NCBI GenBank assembly: GCA_013396995.1
Contig: VWZP01009941.1
Span: forward strand, 587,441-651,440
Source: Dicaeum eximium
Lineage: Eukaryota > Chordata > Aves > Passeriformes > Dicaeidae
Reading direction: 5' to 3'
DNA: 64,000 bases
Of this stretch, positions 9,898 through 24,222 are shown one piece after another. Below the pieces are notes generated by a model that saw only the letters and a program-made list of their open reading frames with translations, was not told where the DNA came from and did no database searches. Each line of letters starts with the position of its first letter. Position 1 is the stretch's first letter. Made by a program: the position numbers and the translations under genes.

Positions 9898-12601
9898 AAC
9901 AGCCAAAATCACATTGCAGAGAAAATTCAGACACATTGTAGGACATTGAAAACTGCTTGGCTTGGCCTTAAACAGCTATTGCAAAATGCTATTAATTTTA
10001 CAGTGTATTTGATAATTATTTGCAGGTAAAATAAAAAATAACTGAAAACTAAGGGCACATACTCCAAGGAAGAAAAACTCTCTTGTGCTTGTTGAGATAT
10101 TTGGTATTTGCCTTTATTCTTCCAGCAGCTAGAGTTCATCTATGGTTTGAGAGTAAGATGAGGAAAAGATCATGATAAAGAGCATCTGTTCATCTTTCCA
10201 GTTTATCCATTGTCTGTTTTGAGTAAGATCCTTCTATATCTCAGGAAAGTCTTGTCTCTGGGTAACATGTTAAAAAGTAAAAACAGCTTTAGGGGTAGTA
10301 GCAACCCTCAAATTGAGGGCTGGTTTTTGCGTTGTTTTATTTTTTGTTTGGTTTTTTTTTTTTTTGCTGAGCTCCCAGTCTAACATACTCCTGGCTGAAC
10401 CACCACCTGCTGTCACAGAAGCTTTGGAAAAAAGAAAATAATTTCAAATATAGCTCAGCCTCTTAAGGGATGTCAAATGAAAGGCTAAGGTAGAAGAGTA
10501 GCTGGAAATGGCTCCCCAAAAACTGTGGGGGAAGTGGGAAAGCGGACGAGGATTGTTTTATGTTTTTGATACTGATATTATGGAGAGGGGTCTCCAAGTT
10601 CCTGGGATGTTTTTTTCATGCTGCTGCTTGCATGAAGGGGATACCTTTTCTCCATTGAGAAGCAGACATCTCTACAGGAAAAGAAAGAAGAAAAGATCTG
10701 TTTGGGGGGATTATTATATTTGCTCTAAGAGAGCCATAAAGAGACAACTGAGAAGCAAATAGCTTCTTATGCTAGGACCAAGGGATCAAACTGGATAAAA
10801 AGAGTCAGGAAGGGGTCAAAATAAAGAAAATAAGTGGGAAAAAATGATGCCAGTGGGAATCTTCAGCAAAAGTCTGGGCAGGATGGCCCCAAGCTTTGCT
10901 GCTGTCACTGTGGGGTGCACCTTTTCAAGCATTGGCTATAGGATCTTCCCACAGCAATCACTTAATCCTTCTTTCGTCCTTCTAAATAAAACAGTCCTTT
11001 CCACACATACTTGGGAAAATTCAGCATTTAACCATAAGTGAGCCAAAAGCATTTTCCAATTTTAAAATAAGCAAAATTAAGCCAAACTATTATTTTTTGC
11101 TGTCTGTGGAACACAGAGAAAGCACCATATGCCAGGGAACTGAAAATAAATCAGATATTCCCTAGTGAGGTGTGAATTCTCAGCAACATTAATATCAAGA
11201 TTATCCAGAGAACAGATTTTCTTTTGAACACTGTTGAAGACGAATCCCAGTTCCTGGCAATGTTGATGTTTCCACATTAATATTAGGGGGCTTCCTTAAT
11301 AACTGATGAGGCCCTGTGGCAACATGAAAAAATATTTTGTCCTGTAAATGAAAATTTTGAAAGATGGAGGCTTGAAACCTTGTAAAGGTTGGTCATACAC
11401 ATCCCTCTACGAGTCCTAATGGAATCAGGAATGCAACTGTACAATGCAATTCATAGGGAGACTGTTGCTCCTCTTCCATGAGCCAGATGACCATGACTTC
11501 TGAAGGTACACAATACTGCACAGTGGTATCCATCTTCTATAAAATTCCTGTTGCAAAGGCACAGCCTATTTGTATAAATAAGATTTATATTCACAGCATT
11601 ATTAAAGATTTTGTCAAGTGTCCTGAAATCAATTCAAAAACAGAAATGGCAAAAGTAATTGATCTCAAAAAAACAAGGGGAGTGTAAATCTGAGTCAAAG
11701 TTTGAAATTCTTTTCTTCAGGGGCTATCCTGCACTGAGAAAAAAACCAAAACAACCCAGACATGTAGGATAGAGGTATGTGGTGGAACATTGTACCATGG
11801 TGCATTTTCTCAGACTACAGTGCCACATTTGAAAAAATAGTTAACATTAAAATAATCTCATTACAGTGACACTACTCTAAGCTGGTGCCTAAAGTGACAC
11901 AGACCCACTTGGGTTTGATATTGCTACACTGCTGTGCTGAAACTGATTTATGGTTTTTAATTGACCATCTTGTATATGGTCAGTCACAGGTGTGGCCTCA
12001 GAAAGGTGTATGTGAAACATTTCTTCAGATGATTTTTACTCACTATAGTTTGCTAAAACCTGTACCAGGAAGTATTATTATAGTACTGGGAAAGTTTATT
12101 TTATTGACTGCTGTGGCTCTCTCCTGGCTCATTCTTTTCTAAAAACTGGGCACAGCCCCATAAACCACAGAAGTACAGAATCAAGATTAAAATTAACCTC
12201 AATGCCACTTAGTGAGATCATTTAAGCAGTTGGAGTCAGCGTGGTTTTGCACCAATTAAGTACTGTTACAAGGCAAAATCCCATTGACTAGAATTATGTC
12301 AGTGTTTAGTGCAAAATAATGTACATTACCCGAGCTATATGAAGTCATGATGGAGTACAGTGCCAATACATTTTAAGAATGCTTTGTACAATCCTAGCAA
12401 AAATTTAAATCTCTCCGGTGTCAACTGAAGGACAGCATTCATTTTCTTGATGTCATGCTGGGTCTGAAGAAAACACCTAATGCAAAATATTGAATATGAT
12501 ATCAATGAAGGATTTTATTTGTTTCAAACTGAACAGAAATGAAATAATAATACTGTTACTGTGAGGCGCTCCACCCAGGTGATGATTCATCTAAATCCAA
12601 A
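9898..12601. other. Non-coding, AT-rich with a T-rich tract
   Basis: No exon or known repeat was found. A T/G-rich tract lies at about 10325-10366. Frames such as 10508-10762 and 11885-12142 resemble no family. Confidence 0.55.
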
Positions 12602-12695
12602 ATTAAAAAAAAAGACCAAAACCAAACATTTCTTCCCGCTCCCACTGATCCCCCCCCCCAGAAAAAAAAAANGCTCACTAAAAAAAAAAATAAAG
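12602..12695. repeat. A-rich / poly-C low-complexity tract with an N
   Basis: Runs of A, a run of nine C (12650s) and further A runs surround an undetermined base at 12672. The run lengths are unlikely to be reliable. No retroelement body ending in this tract was recognised. Confidence 0.8.
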
Positions 12696-15600
12696 AAACC
12701 AAACCCATTTGCTCTCTGTTTCTGTTGGATGAAAGACTCAGAAATAGAACTCTGGCCAGCCAATACAGTCATCTATCTACACAACCATAATAGTTTTATA
12801 GATCTCTAACCATGTAACAATCTGTTACTCTTCTCTTCTAAGTTCTGTTACTCTTTATTGGTGGAGAAGTGCATGGAGAAGAGATGAAGGTATCTGCTTA
12901 GTCCTTATAGAGCAAATAAATCTTAAAATAAATTCCCAAAAAGCAAAAAAATGTATTTGTGTTATACTAAAGGCATTAAGCAATATCTTTTTAAGTGTCT
13001 TGCCAACAGTTCAAACATGGAACTAGCAAAACTACTCCTGTAATCACCATAAAAATTAATAACCCTGAAGCTGGGAAGGTCTCAGGCTTGGATAATGGAA
13101 TCCGCACCTCCATTACATTGTTACTTTTATGACCAAATTTTTTTCAATTGATAATACTCTATTATAAAAGCTTTACATTTCCTTATATGTTAAATCAGGC
13201 ACTGTATAGAGACAAAAAATCTGAAATTTTAAATTCCCTGGAAATTAGGCACTGAGATAGCAGTTTCTTTGACTCACAGAAGAAGCCTACTGTTAGGATG
13301 AACTGGCTAATAAAATCCACAGGTCACCAGAAAAAAAAAAGAGGTGAATATTTTGAGCATATACTAATGGTCACATGTGAACCCTGCTTCTCCTCGGTGA
13401 AGCTCAAGTAACGTTTTTTGCTAGGAGTCCATGGACTTGTGTTAAATTTCTTTCTTAAATTGGTCACAACCTGAGCATCTGCTGTTTCTCTGGCCCCTAC
13501 TGCAGGGAATGAACAACATGCCCTCTACTATACTGCAATTTAATTACCATTTAGATGCTCCTTCACTTGTCTTAATCCTCTATGGCCAGGATTTATCCTA
13601 ATTCTTTAAATTCAGCCTAATTTTCATTTAATTCCATTGAAATTATCTCTTACATTCTGAGCAAATGTTGCATGAGGAACTCTCTCCTACATTGTTAAAC
13701 AAATGCAGCCAAGGTGATTAGACTTGGACAACTGGCTGGTGTTGAAGTTCTTGTGTTAAAGATTCCTGTAGTTATTTTTTTCTTAATCAGTCTAGAAGCG
13801 ACATGTTGCTATAGGCAATCAATTTGTTTGCAGCAGAAAAGAAAGTCTAATATTTATTATTCTGTGATCCAGCCACTCACATGTGTGTGTATGAATTATG
13901 TACTGTATCCACAAAAACAAAATTAAAATGAAAAGGAACAACATGAGACAATTTTCATAAAATACTTACAATGCTGACAGTAGGTGTCCTTTTAACCGAA
14001 GACTTTTTTTCTTCAGGTCTCTTCAGTAAGAGGGTAAGTTCTTTAAAATAACAAAGTTAATTGTAGCTAGCACTGAAATGATAAAAAATAGATTTGACTC
14101 CCTACGGGAGGCTATTTTTTCAACTGATGAAAGGAGAGAGATGTCTGACAGAATAATAGGATTAATTTTAAAAACATGCTCAGCTTTGGACATCATGTCC
14201 AAAAGCAATGACATGATTACTGTTGTCTTTAAAGAATGTACAGAAGTTTAATTTTAGGGAAAACACTGGAAATGCTCAGACAGTAGGCATTTGATTTGCT
14301 TTGATGGCTTAATAGACAGTTTAGCTACCTTTCAAATTGATGGCTGACAATTGAAAAGGGTGCATTTTAAATAAGTTGTCTGGATTTCACACTCTTGGCT
14401 TCTACAGGCTTTACTAGACATCGTACTGTTAATATCTTTGGTAAAAAGTCTAAGTTTTCTTGAGTCAGTTATTTTGGGCACCACCAACTTTTCCTGTCAA
14501 ACAACATGGGCAAGGAACACACAGCTTTACCTTAATGATCTATAAGGAAAAGTCAATCACATTTTACACACTTTTTTGAAAGTGAGATCTGATCACCTTG
14601 AAATTAGTTTGTTTTGAAACTATTTTAAATGGTATTTTGTTCCATGAACACACAACTGTCTGAAAAGAAACTTTTAGATGTTCACACAGTGAAGCTGGAT
14701 AAAGATAATATAAGAAGCTATTTTGAAATCCCTGACCTTCACAGACTGAAGTTTCAACTTCAATCAGTGCTAACACAGTTTTTCTTCTTCCCTCCTCTTT
14801 TCACAATACAATAAAATTTTATTTGAATATTGTAGTGTGGGTTATAAAATCTCAGAGAATTGAAGTGGCAAGTCTCCAGGATCTGACTGTGCTAAGGGAA
14901 GAGATAAATTACCTTTCTTGAAGAAGAGAGTGATTGCTTCATGTTTAAAATCTTTCTGCTATTAGGAATGAAAAATAAACACTTGGACTTTGGTCTGTGA
15001 CCTCCCTACAATGTCCATGAAGGAAATCACATAAATGTCACCGAAAGTAGGCCTTCACATAGGATGGGGTTTGAAACAATTTCCAGAGAGAGTAGGGGCT
15101 TTGCCAGCTCAAAAATAACATTTTTGAAAGACGTTTTGGGGACAGGTGTATTACTATGCATTACAGTAACAAAACTCTTCCAACTTTGGTTGTTTTAAGC
15201 AAAAGAAATATTAGAAAGATTTTAGATTAATATTAATATAACCTCTACCTCTGAAACAGAGAACACTTTTAACATTTTAAAAGTCAATAAAGTATGCTTA
15301 GAGAAGCATTCTTGTTAAACCAGAAATACAATTTTTAAGCAAACATATTGTTATTCTACAGGATTTGTCTGTCTCTTTCCATGTAATAACAGAGTTCTAA
15401 CGTTAATAAGAAGAAACCTAAGTAATACAAGTACCTCTGCTTAGAACATTAGCTGCAATACTAACAGTCCTCGTCATTGTTAAATTTTAAATCTTCATTG
15501 CCAAATACACATGAGACAAAATAAATAATTTTGTGTAACTGCAGAAACCTTTCTCCCCCAGATTCCTTTCTTTTCCTCTCTAAGACTTTTTCATGCTATT

Positions 15601-18600
15601 TTATGGTGGTATAACACGTTAACTTCTTTATGCTGCAATTTGCTGATATGAAGTTTCATTGTACATGTTAATATAGGAATGCTACAAGAAAGTTGCTTGA
15701 TCTTCTTCCAAGTTTTAAATACCAATTTTAAGCAGCAATAGTCTCATTCACTAATTGCTGTTTATTTCTTACATTTGGCTGTATTTTTCCTTTTCTTTTT
15801 TTCTCTCTCTACCACAGCAGAGCCTTTTTAATTGCAGCACAATTTTTCATTCTGCTCAGGTCAGTTTTATTTCCCTTCTTCCCTCAGCTTTAACAATATT
15901 TGCACAGGAAAATACAGAGTGCTGTGTTATTTTTGGCTTTTGATAAAAGTAGGCAATATATTCTAGCTTTGCATTAAAACCAAGGTTAAGTAGTGTTATA
16001 AGTAAGGTGTGGACCAAAACTGAACAAACTGCTTAGCTAAAATGTTGAGGTTTTTTTCAAGTTTTATTGTTTTATTCAAACAATAATTCACACTGATGTA
16101 AATCTGTGATCTTATTCCGAGAGAAAAAAAAAAAAAATCAGTTTCCTCCCAAATCTGTCTCAAACTTTTTCATTAAGGGTTTAAAGAAAGAAACAAGGGA
16201 AAAACCTCTCCCTTTCTTGTGTATTTCCAAAGATGGTATCTTCTTGTTGTAGATGCTTTCAACCTGGATGATCTGTAATGTTCTAGCTTCCAACCTTTCC
16301 TCCAACCTTGCCTCTTAGGTCAAGAAATAGAAATGAAAACATTAATGGAGGTTTTTCTTTTAGTACCTAGACTTGGGGTCTCTTCAGGCATCCTGGAGTC
16401 TTTTTTTTTTTAACTGCTTAGTTCTTTGAGGGTAAAGTGTAAGCTTTCCTGTACTGTTCTAGTGTTACCAAAATGAACTTTATTTAGTCAGAGAGTACTT
16501 CAAGGAAAAAAGCCATCGCCTCATTTTATGCTGTCTGTGTATCTATATGTTCATAGCAAAATTTGTTCTTCAGTCTGATCTAAGTCTAAAAACTGGTCAC
16601 AAATTAACAGGAAAAAAGCTCATGTTCATTAAACGTTCTGTATTCATTTTCTCTCATCAATTGTTTTCTTCCCTGCACAGTTTTTTCTCCATCTTTCTTT
16701 ATTTCCTACACTGTATTCATAGTGCAGTGAAATCTCAAGGTGTTTAAACCAAAATAACTCATCATTAGATAAAACAACCAATAAAATTGTGGGCTGATTT
16801 CCCCTCCTCCTGCTCTTCTTTATATCCAAAAGTTACAAAAGGCTATATAAAACTTCCAAGGAAGGCGGAACGTAAGTGCAGCTTAATAATGAACTTTCCA
16901 AAATGCCTTTTGACATGCCTTTATTACTGACACTGCTTACCAGGCTCCTGCTGAGTTTAGGGCCTTTTTGTTCTGAGCACTGTGTAAACAAAGAAGAATC
17001 TTTATACTGCACAGGGGGAGTGAAAGTAGGAAGCTGTTCTTCATCTTTAAGAAGGATGGTGAACAGGGATTTTATTGATTCTATTTTCAAGAGTATCTCT
17101 GGCCTGATAAGATTTGACCTGTTAAGACTGACACAACAAGAGATGTTATAGTTGAATGAACCTGTTAAGACAACCAAGAAAAGGAGGCTTTGTAAACTGA
17201 GTAGATGATGTCCTGTGTATTCTCAAATTTCATAAATTCCAAATTCTAGAAAAGTTTGGGTAATAATAAGACTTAATACAGGACTTTCCAGAAGTCCACT
17301 ATTACATAGTACTTCAAATAAATGTTGACTTATGTTGTTGGAGTTCTGATAAGTACTTACATTACAGTTATTTTTGGAACACTTTGATGAGGTTTAAATA
17401 AAAACAGACAACTTGGAACTGCCATAGAAACTTTTATTTAAAAAACTTACATAAAAATCCATATAAAAAAGCTTTTGGTGGCTAAGTGAATAAATACAGA
17501 AGAACACCCATAAAGAATCTTGAAAACCTCTGCTACGATTTTGTATTACTTTGTTGTAAAATTTATGTTAAATAGGCACTTTAATCTCAGCTCTTTAAGT
17601 TACATGTGAGCTTGTTAGATCTTCAGTTCCTCTTCCATCTTCACTTCACATAACCTGCTATTTAATGCAAGTGTAAAAGATTTTAAAATTCCTGTTTCCC
17701 TTTGTTCACAAGGCTGGAATAGAGGACAGGCTTCCATCATAGAGGAGAAAGAACTTTAATAATGACAAAACAATTAAGTTAATTTTTACAATTTGACTGA
17801 AATACGTCTTTTTCTAATTGAAAAGCTAACAGTGAATACTAGCACCTTCAAAACACTGAAGTCTCCCTTTGAATCGTTCTTCCCATTCATCACCAGACTT
17901 GTCAGGGATATTATTGGCATGTATACATCAAATGTAAATGTTTAAGCTGGAGCTATGGCGTGGAAAGCATGGTCTGAAGGAGAGAGATGTAGAGTCTAGA
18001 AACTTCTGTCAATTTGTGTAACTTTGTAAAGTTGTAAAGGTAATTAAGTGACAGGATTTGTCTTAAAAAATAAGCTAATATTGCCTCTGTAAAAGCACAT
18101 ATTCTCACATCTCTTCTAGTTTTCTGTTATGCAGTACAACTTTACAAAAAATATTAGTTGTAAACAGCAAAAAACTGGCTCAAAAATAGACACGCTTTCT
18201 TTCTAAACTTGAGGCAGGATGGATAGCAAAATTTTTCTCCTTTCTACTTCCAATATACTCTCACATGGTCCATAATGTGATCAGAAGAAGTCCTCTCTTC
18301 AAGTTTCACAAGTCATGTTTTTCAATACAGAAATTAATTTCTAAGCAGAGCAGCAATAAGATTTCCTTTAAAAAAAAATCAAATCCAGACATTTTTCTTG
18401 AATTTTTGATTTTTAAATGTCTGAACTTAATGATAATTGATTCCTGGAAGATTTATTTGCTTAGAGAGTTTTTTATCATCGATGCTTCAGTGGGCATTTT
18501 GCTGTTCTGGCTACTGCCAATGTATCACAGACTTCTCTGTACTGGCTGTCCAGTCTCATGCTGTTCAACCTTTGCCAAAACCATCTTCACATTTTCCACT

Positions 18601-19816
18601 AATAAAACTGCCGTACAGAGAAGTTGTCACATTTATAGTGTTACTAGAAATAATAACCCTTTAAGATTAAATATATTAAGAAGGCAAATAAAACAGCATC
18701 CCTCAAGATGGCTGAGGCTGTGAAACTCAGCTCTGAAGACTATTTTTTTCTCTACGCTGTTTTTGCTTTTAGACTTTACTGTCACTTCATCTTGTCCTGA
18801 AGAAAACATGAATTGCTCAACAACAAAGTAAAATTTAGGAGAATTTCTAATGACTAAAAGAGATTAAAGTACACTCAATCTCAAGAACTTGTAATTCAAG
18901 AATTGTAATTTTAATTTAACTTGTAACTCAAGAATTTGTAAGAAAACCAGCTTTACTCATGTTTTTGCATCCTTCCACCCACAGAAGCAACTGTAAAAAC
19001 TGAATTTTGTATTTGTCTGAGAAAAGAAAACCGCAAAACCAAAACTGTTAGTATTCAGAGATCAGGTAGGAGTGCATAATAACTTTTTCTATCTATCTTC
19101 TTTTCTTTCTGATGATGCATTTATATGTTGACATGCCCTGAAAAGTTCTAATATTGCATGAAGGAAGGGGACTTGAGGAAGTAATCTGTTCACAGTGGGA
19201 AACATAAGATGTACAATCTCTAGGGAAGACTGCTGAGGGGATGGAAGGGCTCAATTTCTTGCATTACACAGTCCCATTTGCATGTGTTATCCAGAGAGGG
19301 GAGCATGGTGCCTCTACCAGCTAATCTCCTTCTGTGGACTACCCAGTGATGCTGCATACTGCATACAGCTCTGAATCAGCACTGAGGCTGCTCTCATATC
19401 ACACCATTACCTCTCTACCATGAAGGTCTTTGCATTTGATGTGCTTAACCTGAGTTATTTGTATTATTCAAAACCACACTGGCAAGTAGCTCTCAGGAAG
19501 CTGTTTATGCATTTCATGCGAAATCTGATATTTATGGACTACATACAAACTAGCCCGGGTTTCTTTTAAGTGTCTGGCACAGAAAATGCAAGTATGTTAG
19601 TATGGTTGCATGACAAACTGTGCTTTAGATCCTGCTAGGATATCCATTAAGTGACAGTCTTGTTTTCCCTCACCATCACAGAAGATGAAGCCTTGGAGTC
19701 CCATAGCACTGTATGCTCAGTAGTGTTGGCATTATGGTTATACACAGCAAAAGCAAAATCTTCACTGTCAAAGAGCCAATGATCAGCACATGTGGTAAAA
19801 ATTATTCAACTTTAGG
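12696..19816. other. Non-coding, AT-rich, about 7 kb
   Basis: Nothing recognisable as gene, RNA gene or repeat family was seen over this long stretch. Open frames up to 152 codons (18265-18723) show no domain, motif or splice context that supports them. The absence of recent repeats suggests old unique sequence. Confidence 0.55.
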
Positions 19817-19861
19817 CATTCATTCATTCATTCATTCATTCATTCATTCATTCATTCATTC
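19817..19861. repeat. (ATTC)n microsatellite, about 11 units
   Basis: Uninterrupted ATTC units run from 19817 to 19861. On the plus strand one frame reads it as a repeating Ile-His-Ser-Phe peptide, which is an artefact of the repeat. The tract abuts the tandem duplication that follows. Confidence 0.95.
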
Positions 19862-19864
19862 AAG

Positions 19865-19985
19865 AACTCAGAAAAGCAGGAAAAAGATAAAAAGTTAGGC
19901 ATATACCCACATTTCCTCTTAACTCACAGAACATAGAAAAGCAGGAAAAATATAAAAGGTTAGGCATATACCTACATTTCCTCTT
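19865..19985. repeat. Diverged tandem duplication, 56 and 65 bp
   Basis: The segment 19865-19920 is repeated at 19921-19985. Shared words in order are GAAAAGCAGGAAAAA, TATAAAA/GATAAAA, GTTAGGCATATACC and ACATTTCCTCTT. The second copy carries about nine extra bases (ACAGAACAT region) and a few substitutions, so the duplication is not recent. It starts right after the ATTC repeat, which suggests slippage at the microsatellite seeded it. Confidence 0.9.
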
Positions 19986-20383
19986 AACTACCTCTTAGTC
20001 TTTATTTCAATGCTTGGTAAACCAACTTGCACCCAGTTCTGGTCTGGGAAAAATAAACTAAGCTTCTGCAATGTGCTTTATTTAGCTGGGTGTAACTGCA
20101 GTGGTATTGTGACAGCCTTAGGTCAAGAGTATTAAACTGAGCAATGCTTACAGCTGTTCATCATGCTGTTTCTTCCAGGTAGTGGATGTACCTTTGGCTG
20201 CCTCTTAATCTTAGAAGTGGGAAGTAGGTTAAGCATCCCAACAAGCAGCAACACAGGAGGATGTCACTCCTGGAGAACCCAAGCCTGAATTTTAAATCAG
20301 GGGAAGTTGTATTTAGAGTTCCATTGCACAGAATTAGTCCTTTTTCTTTTACACACTGTGAAATCTAAATGTATTATCAAAGG

Positions 20384-20417
20384 AAAAAAAAAAAAAAAAA
20401 GGTGGGGCGGGGGGGGA
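20384..20417. repeat. A17 run followed by a G-rich run
   Basis: Seventeen A bases are followed by GGTGGGGCGGGGGGGGAG. The G-rich part could form a two-layer or partial three-layer G-quadruplex on the plus strand. Run lengths may be affected by sequencing error. Confidence 0.8.
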
Positions 20418-21588
20418 GATTGAAATATTGCTGTCCATACTTGGTATGCAGGAAAAATGCAGTATTTTTAATGAAATTAGGGTATTAGATGGTGGACTAA
20501 GTTCAGTTCTAGGTGTAAAAGCACAAGAACTAATATAATCCAGAATTCGAAACACCTTAAATTCCAAGCAGGACTGCATCATGAGATATTTTCCATAAGG
20601 AAAAGAGACAGGGGAAGGACATGATTACAAACTTCAAATATGTAAAGAGTTGCTTGTTATTCTCTATGTCCATGGAAACTAATGTAGCAGAGGAAAAGAA
20701 AATGTTCAAGGAATAGGTGAGGAATAGTGATCTAAGATTCCATGAGATCTCTCAGATCTCCATGTCTCACAGTAAGGACTGGAAGAGGAGAGGATGGTCA
20801 AGCTAAGGACCACCCAGGTAAGTGAGATGTTTGGGTCTCTGTGGGGTTACCTTGGAGGTTGTTAAGAGGACTGGTCACTCTCAGGCTGTTGTTTGGCATC
20901 TCTGAAGTCACGTCCCACCATGTTCCCACTGGCACGTGCAGTGAGATCTTCACTATCTCACAACTTGACAATCACAGCTGGGCCACAGTTCTTGCTATCA
21001 TTAAGTTGTCTAACAGCTAACATGTTAAAACTCTAAGAATTTCACCACTTAAATTCCTTTAATTACTTCAAGATGACATGATGCTATTTATGAATATTAA
21101 CGTGATACTACTTATGAATGCAAATATGCTGCTACATATAAGTGCATTACAGTGAGGTTTGCCATAAATTTCCTACCAGATCAGGGGCTTTTTTAAATTC
21201 TGGAACTTATTTCTTGACGTCTTTCTGTTAGTAGCTGAGGGTCAACTGTACCAGATATTTCTACTATTCTCCCATCTTTCTTTCTGAGTTTCCCAAATAT
21301 GAGTCAGCCTGGTCTAGAGCTGTACCTGGAGCAGAAAGCTGAAAAGCAGAGGGTATTAACACTTTTCTAATTTGCCTCTCAGCTGCCAAACTAAAGCACA
21401 CGCACAACTTCCTAGCTTGGAGTACAGCCAGGGTAAATCTATGACTACACTTATCCGAGCAGATACACATTTCAACATCTAATTCCTTTATACGAACATC
21501 ATTCCAAAAACCCTTTCCTCTTTCAGGGTAGAAAGCCTTGTCTTTATACATGTCTTAGTGCCAGTGTTGCTGGAAACCATCTGTGGGA

Positions 21589-21613
21589 GTGCTTCCCACC
21601 ATGTGGGAAGCAC
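21589..21613. repeat. Perfect 11-bp hairpin with 3-nt loop
   Basis: GTGCTTCCCAC and its exact reverse complement GTGGGAAGCAC are separated by CAT. A further GTGGGAAGC copy follows at 21627-21635, and GTGGGAG precedes at 21583, so the word recurs about four times in 55 bases in both orientations. Confidence 0.9.
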
Positions 21614-23121
21614 CCATGCTTCCATGTGGGAAGCAGCAGCCATTTTGAAAGAGAGTAATTCTTTTTTTCACTAGGAAAAGCACCCACTTCTAATGAAAGC
21701 AAACTTCAGCTCTGTGTTTTTATTGATATTTCAGACAATAGCAGAGGTAAGAAGCACAGAATAAGGAAGAGTGGCAGTGTAGGTGTGCATTTAAACAGTG
21801 TGCTGAGAAGAACTATGAGAGAGTATTTATGGCAGAAGAGAGCATGTGTTGGGAATATGCAGGATGGTTAGGGAGCGGTGAGGAAATCTAGCATGGACAC
21901 TTCAGCCACATGGGCTCTGTTTCACCAGAAAGAGGAAGAAAAAGGCACTTTCATGTGTTCTGGGGAGTAATTTCTTTTAATAAATATTCCACCAAAGATG
22001 AAGATTCAGATAAATGACTCAGTCATGACCTGGGGTATTGCATGATTTCACTGGATACCGTAGACCAGAAATTGGTTTATTTGGTTCCTCTATTGTCCAT
22101 AGCTGATGTTTGGGTTTTAGAACTAATGTTTAGCATTTTTTATTTATGTACATGTTGTACTTCTAATCTCGATTTTTGACTATATTGTGTATGATGGTTT
22201 TGGGCAGAAAAACATAGAGGTCTTTGTTGAGCATAATTTTTGAGCAGAACCACTTCCTGTGGAAGATTCTGTTTTGGCAAGAAATTAACAGTTTAAAAAA
22301 TTGCAAAACAAAGCTCTGTCTATAAAACAATAGAATCAATAGTTTCATGAGTCAATAATTTTTCAATTGAATGTTTGAGTTAATTAAACCTTTTAAATAA
22401 GTTCATTGTAGAAATTTATTACACTGTTGAATTAATTGTTTAAATTGAGCTGGATTGCACTGAGTATTCTTGAAATCTTTTTTTTTCCCTTGATTTGGTG
22501 TGGTAAGACATCATAAAATCTTGACCTTTTTCATGATGATTAAACCATTTCCTATACAGTTTTAATTTTTAACAGTGTAAGAATATGTCTTAGTATAGAT
22601 TTCAAATATATGCCATCAACGTTAACTCAGTTTTATTGTAAATTTTTATAGCAATTTATTAACTGACACAAATACATTAAGACTATATTGTAAGCCAACC
22701 ACTGATATAGACAAATTGAAGCTTAAATTCTATCTCAGCGCCTGTTCTCCCCTTCACCCTCCAGCACTACATTAAATGAAATGATTAACATTGATCACAT
22801 GCAGTTGGAGAAGAAAGTGGCAAGATTTGTAAAGGCCATTATTTCATGTGGTAGCTTAATTCATAGTCCTGCAGACACCCTTAAAGATCTGTGTCTCCTG
22901 CACAGACAAGCTTTACCTCTGTCATAAAACTGCCCATGTGTCTGAAGAATAATACTACCACCCATTAGTCATAATTTGAGACCTTTAGGTGATTTTTCAG
23001 TTACCTTGGCTCCACCCCAAATCTTGTCTGGAAAATAAAGACTGTGACCCAGCACAAGGAGTGAAAAACAGATCGAATGTACATATGGTAGGTTACATTA
23101 TTGAGGACATGTGCTTAAGAT

Positions 23122-23160
23122 TTTTTATTATTATTATTATTTTTATTACTCATTATTATT
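23122..23160. repeat. TTA-rich microsatellite
   Basis: Imperfect ATT units are interrupted by TTTTT and ACTC. It is ordinary simple sequence. Confidence 0.85.
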
Positions 23161-24164
23161 TCCTAAGGATTGATAATTTCCTGACCAGATAACTTCCTGC
23201 AATAATGTTGTGATGGGACAAGACAATGGGTGATGATGTCATTTTCCTCTAGGTTGTGATGGAGGGATAATCCACCACCAGATTTATGTCATTAAACAGT
23301 ATTGATAGAAAAGACTTCACAGATAAAGTTGTGGAGAGGTCTGGTACAAGCAAAGTACTCCTCCAAAACTGAACCAGGATGACCAATTGCTCACACATAC
23401 TTTTGGCCAAAGGGAACTCAGACATGGTGAAGCACACTCCACAAAGTATATTCTGTTTATAGAATATACTGCATGACCTTTGCCTTGCTTTGATTCACCT
23501 GCATTTGGCTATACTTCATGCATGAAATGAGATAATCTGATTGCCATTCTAGCCATTAATGCTGAAGACAAAATAGAGTTAATTTTTTTCTTGAAATATC
23601 ATATTTTTCCCTGCATTTCTTGCTTTCTCCATAATCCTTGTATTTTAAATGCAGCATTCTTTATAGTAACTTTTTGGTTTGTTTTATTTTGTTTTTCAAA
23701 TAATATTCCTTTGCCATGGGAAAAAATACTTGCTAACTAGCCAAATCCATTTGGTGGTATAGCACCTTTTATAGCATGATTATTCATATTCTATGGAGAG
23801 ATAACAAGGACTAGGTAACTGTATTATCAATTATAAATACAAAAGATCCACAGTTTGACACAATTCAGCATATCAAAATGGAGAGTTAATGAAATAAAAG
23901 TGAGTAAATAGGAGACATAGGAAAAGGGTAGGAAATGATACAAATAATCCTAATGCTTTTCAACACAGACAAAGCAATGCAGGGCTGCAGTCATTTGGTG
24001 CTGATAAAGGCTAGCACTGTCCTTTTCCCAAATTTTCCTGCATGTAGAAGTACATTTTAGGGAGATATCATCACAAGTATTTAAGGGATATAAAATAGCA
24101 TTGACAGCCTATGATTAGGACAAAGCTTGAAAGGATATGTATGTGTAGAAATACACAGGTGTGT

Positions 24165-24222
24165 ATTACATGAGTACATACATACACATACACGTGTCTG
24201 TATATATATAGAGAGAGAGGCA
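24165..24222. repeat. Compound ACAT / TA / GA microsatellite
   Basis: Degenerate ACATACAT units are followed by TATATATA and then GAGAGAGAG. It is low-complexity DNA with no gene. Confidence 0.8.

Noticed and set aside
18265..18723. 152-codon plus-strand frame
   Set aside because: It lies in AT-rich DNA with Lys/Asn/Phe/Ile-rich translation and no motif, and looks like a chance frame.
19817..24222. CRISPR-like arrays among the repeats
   Set aside because: The repeats are microsatellites or simple tandem duplications without unique spacers of regular length, and the DNA is vertebrate.
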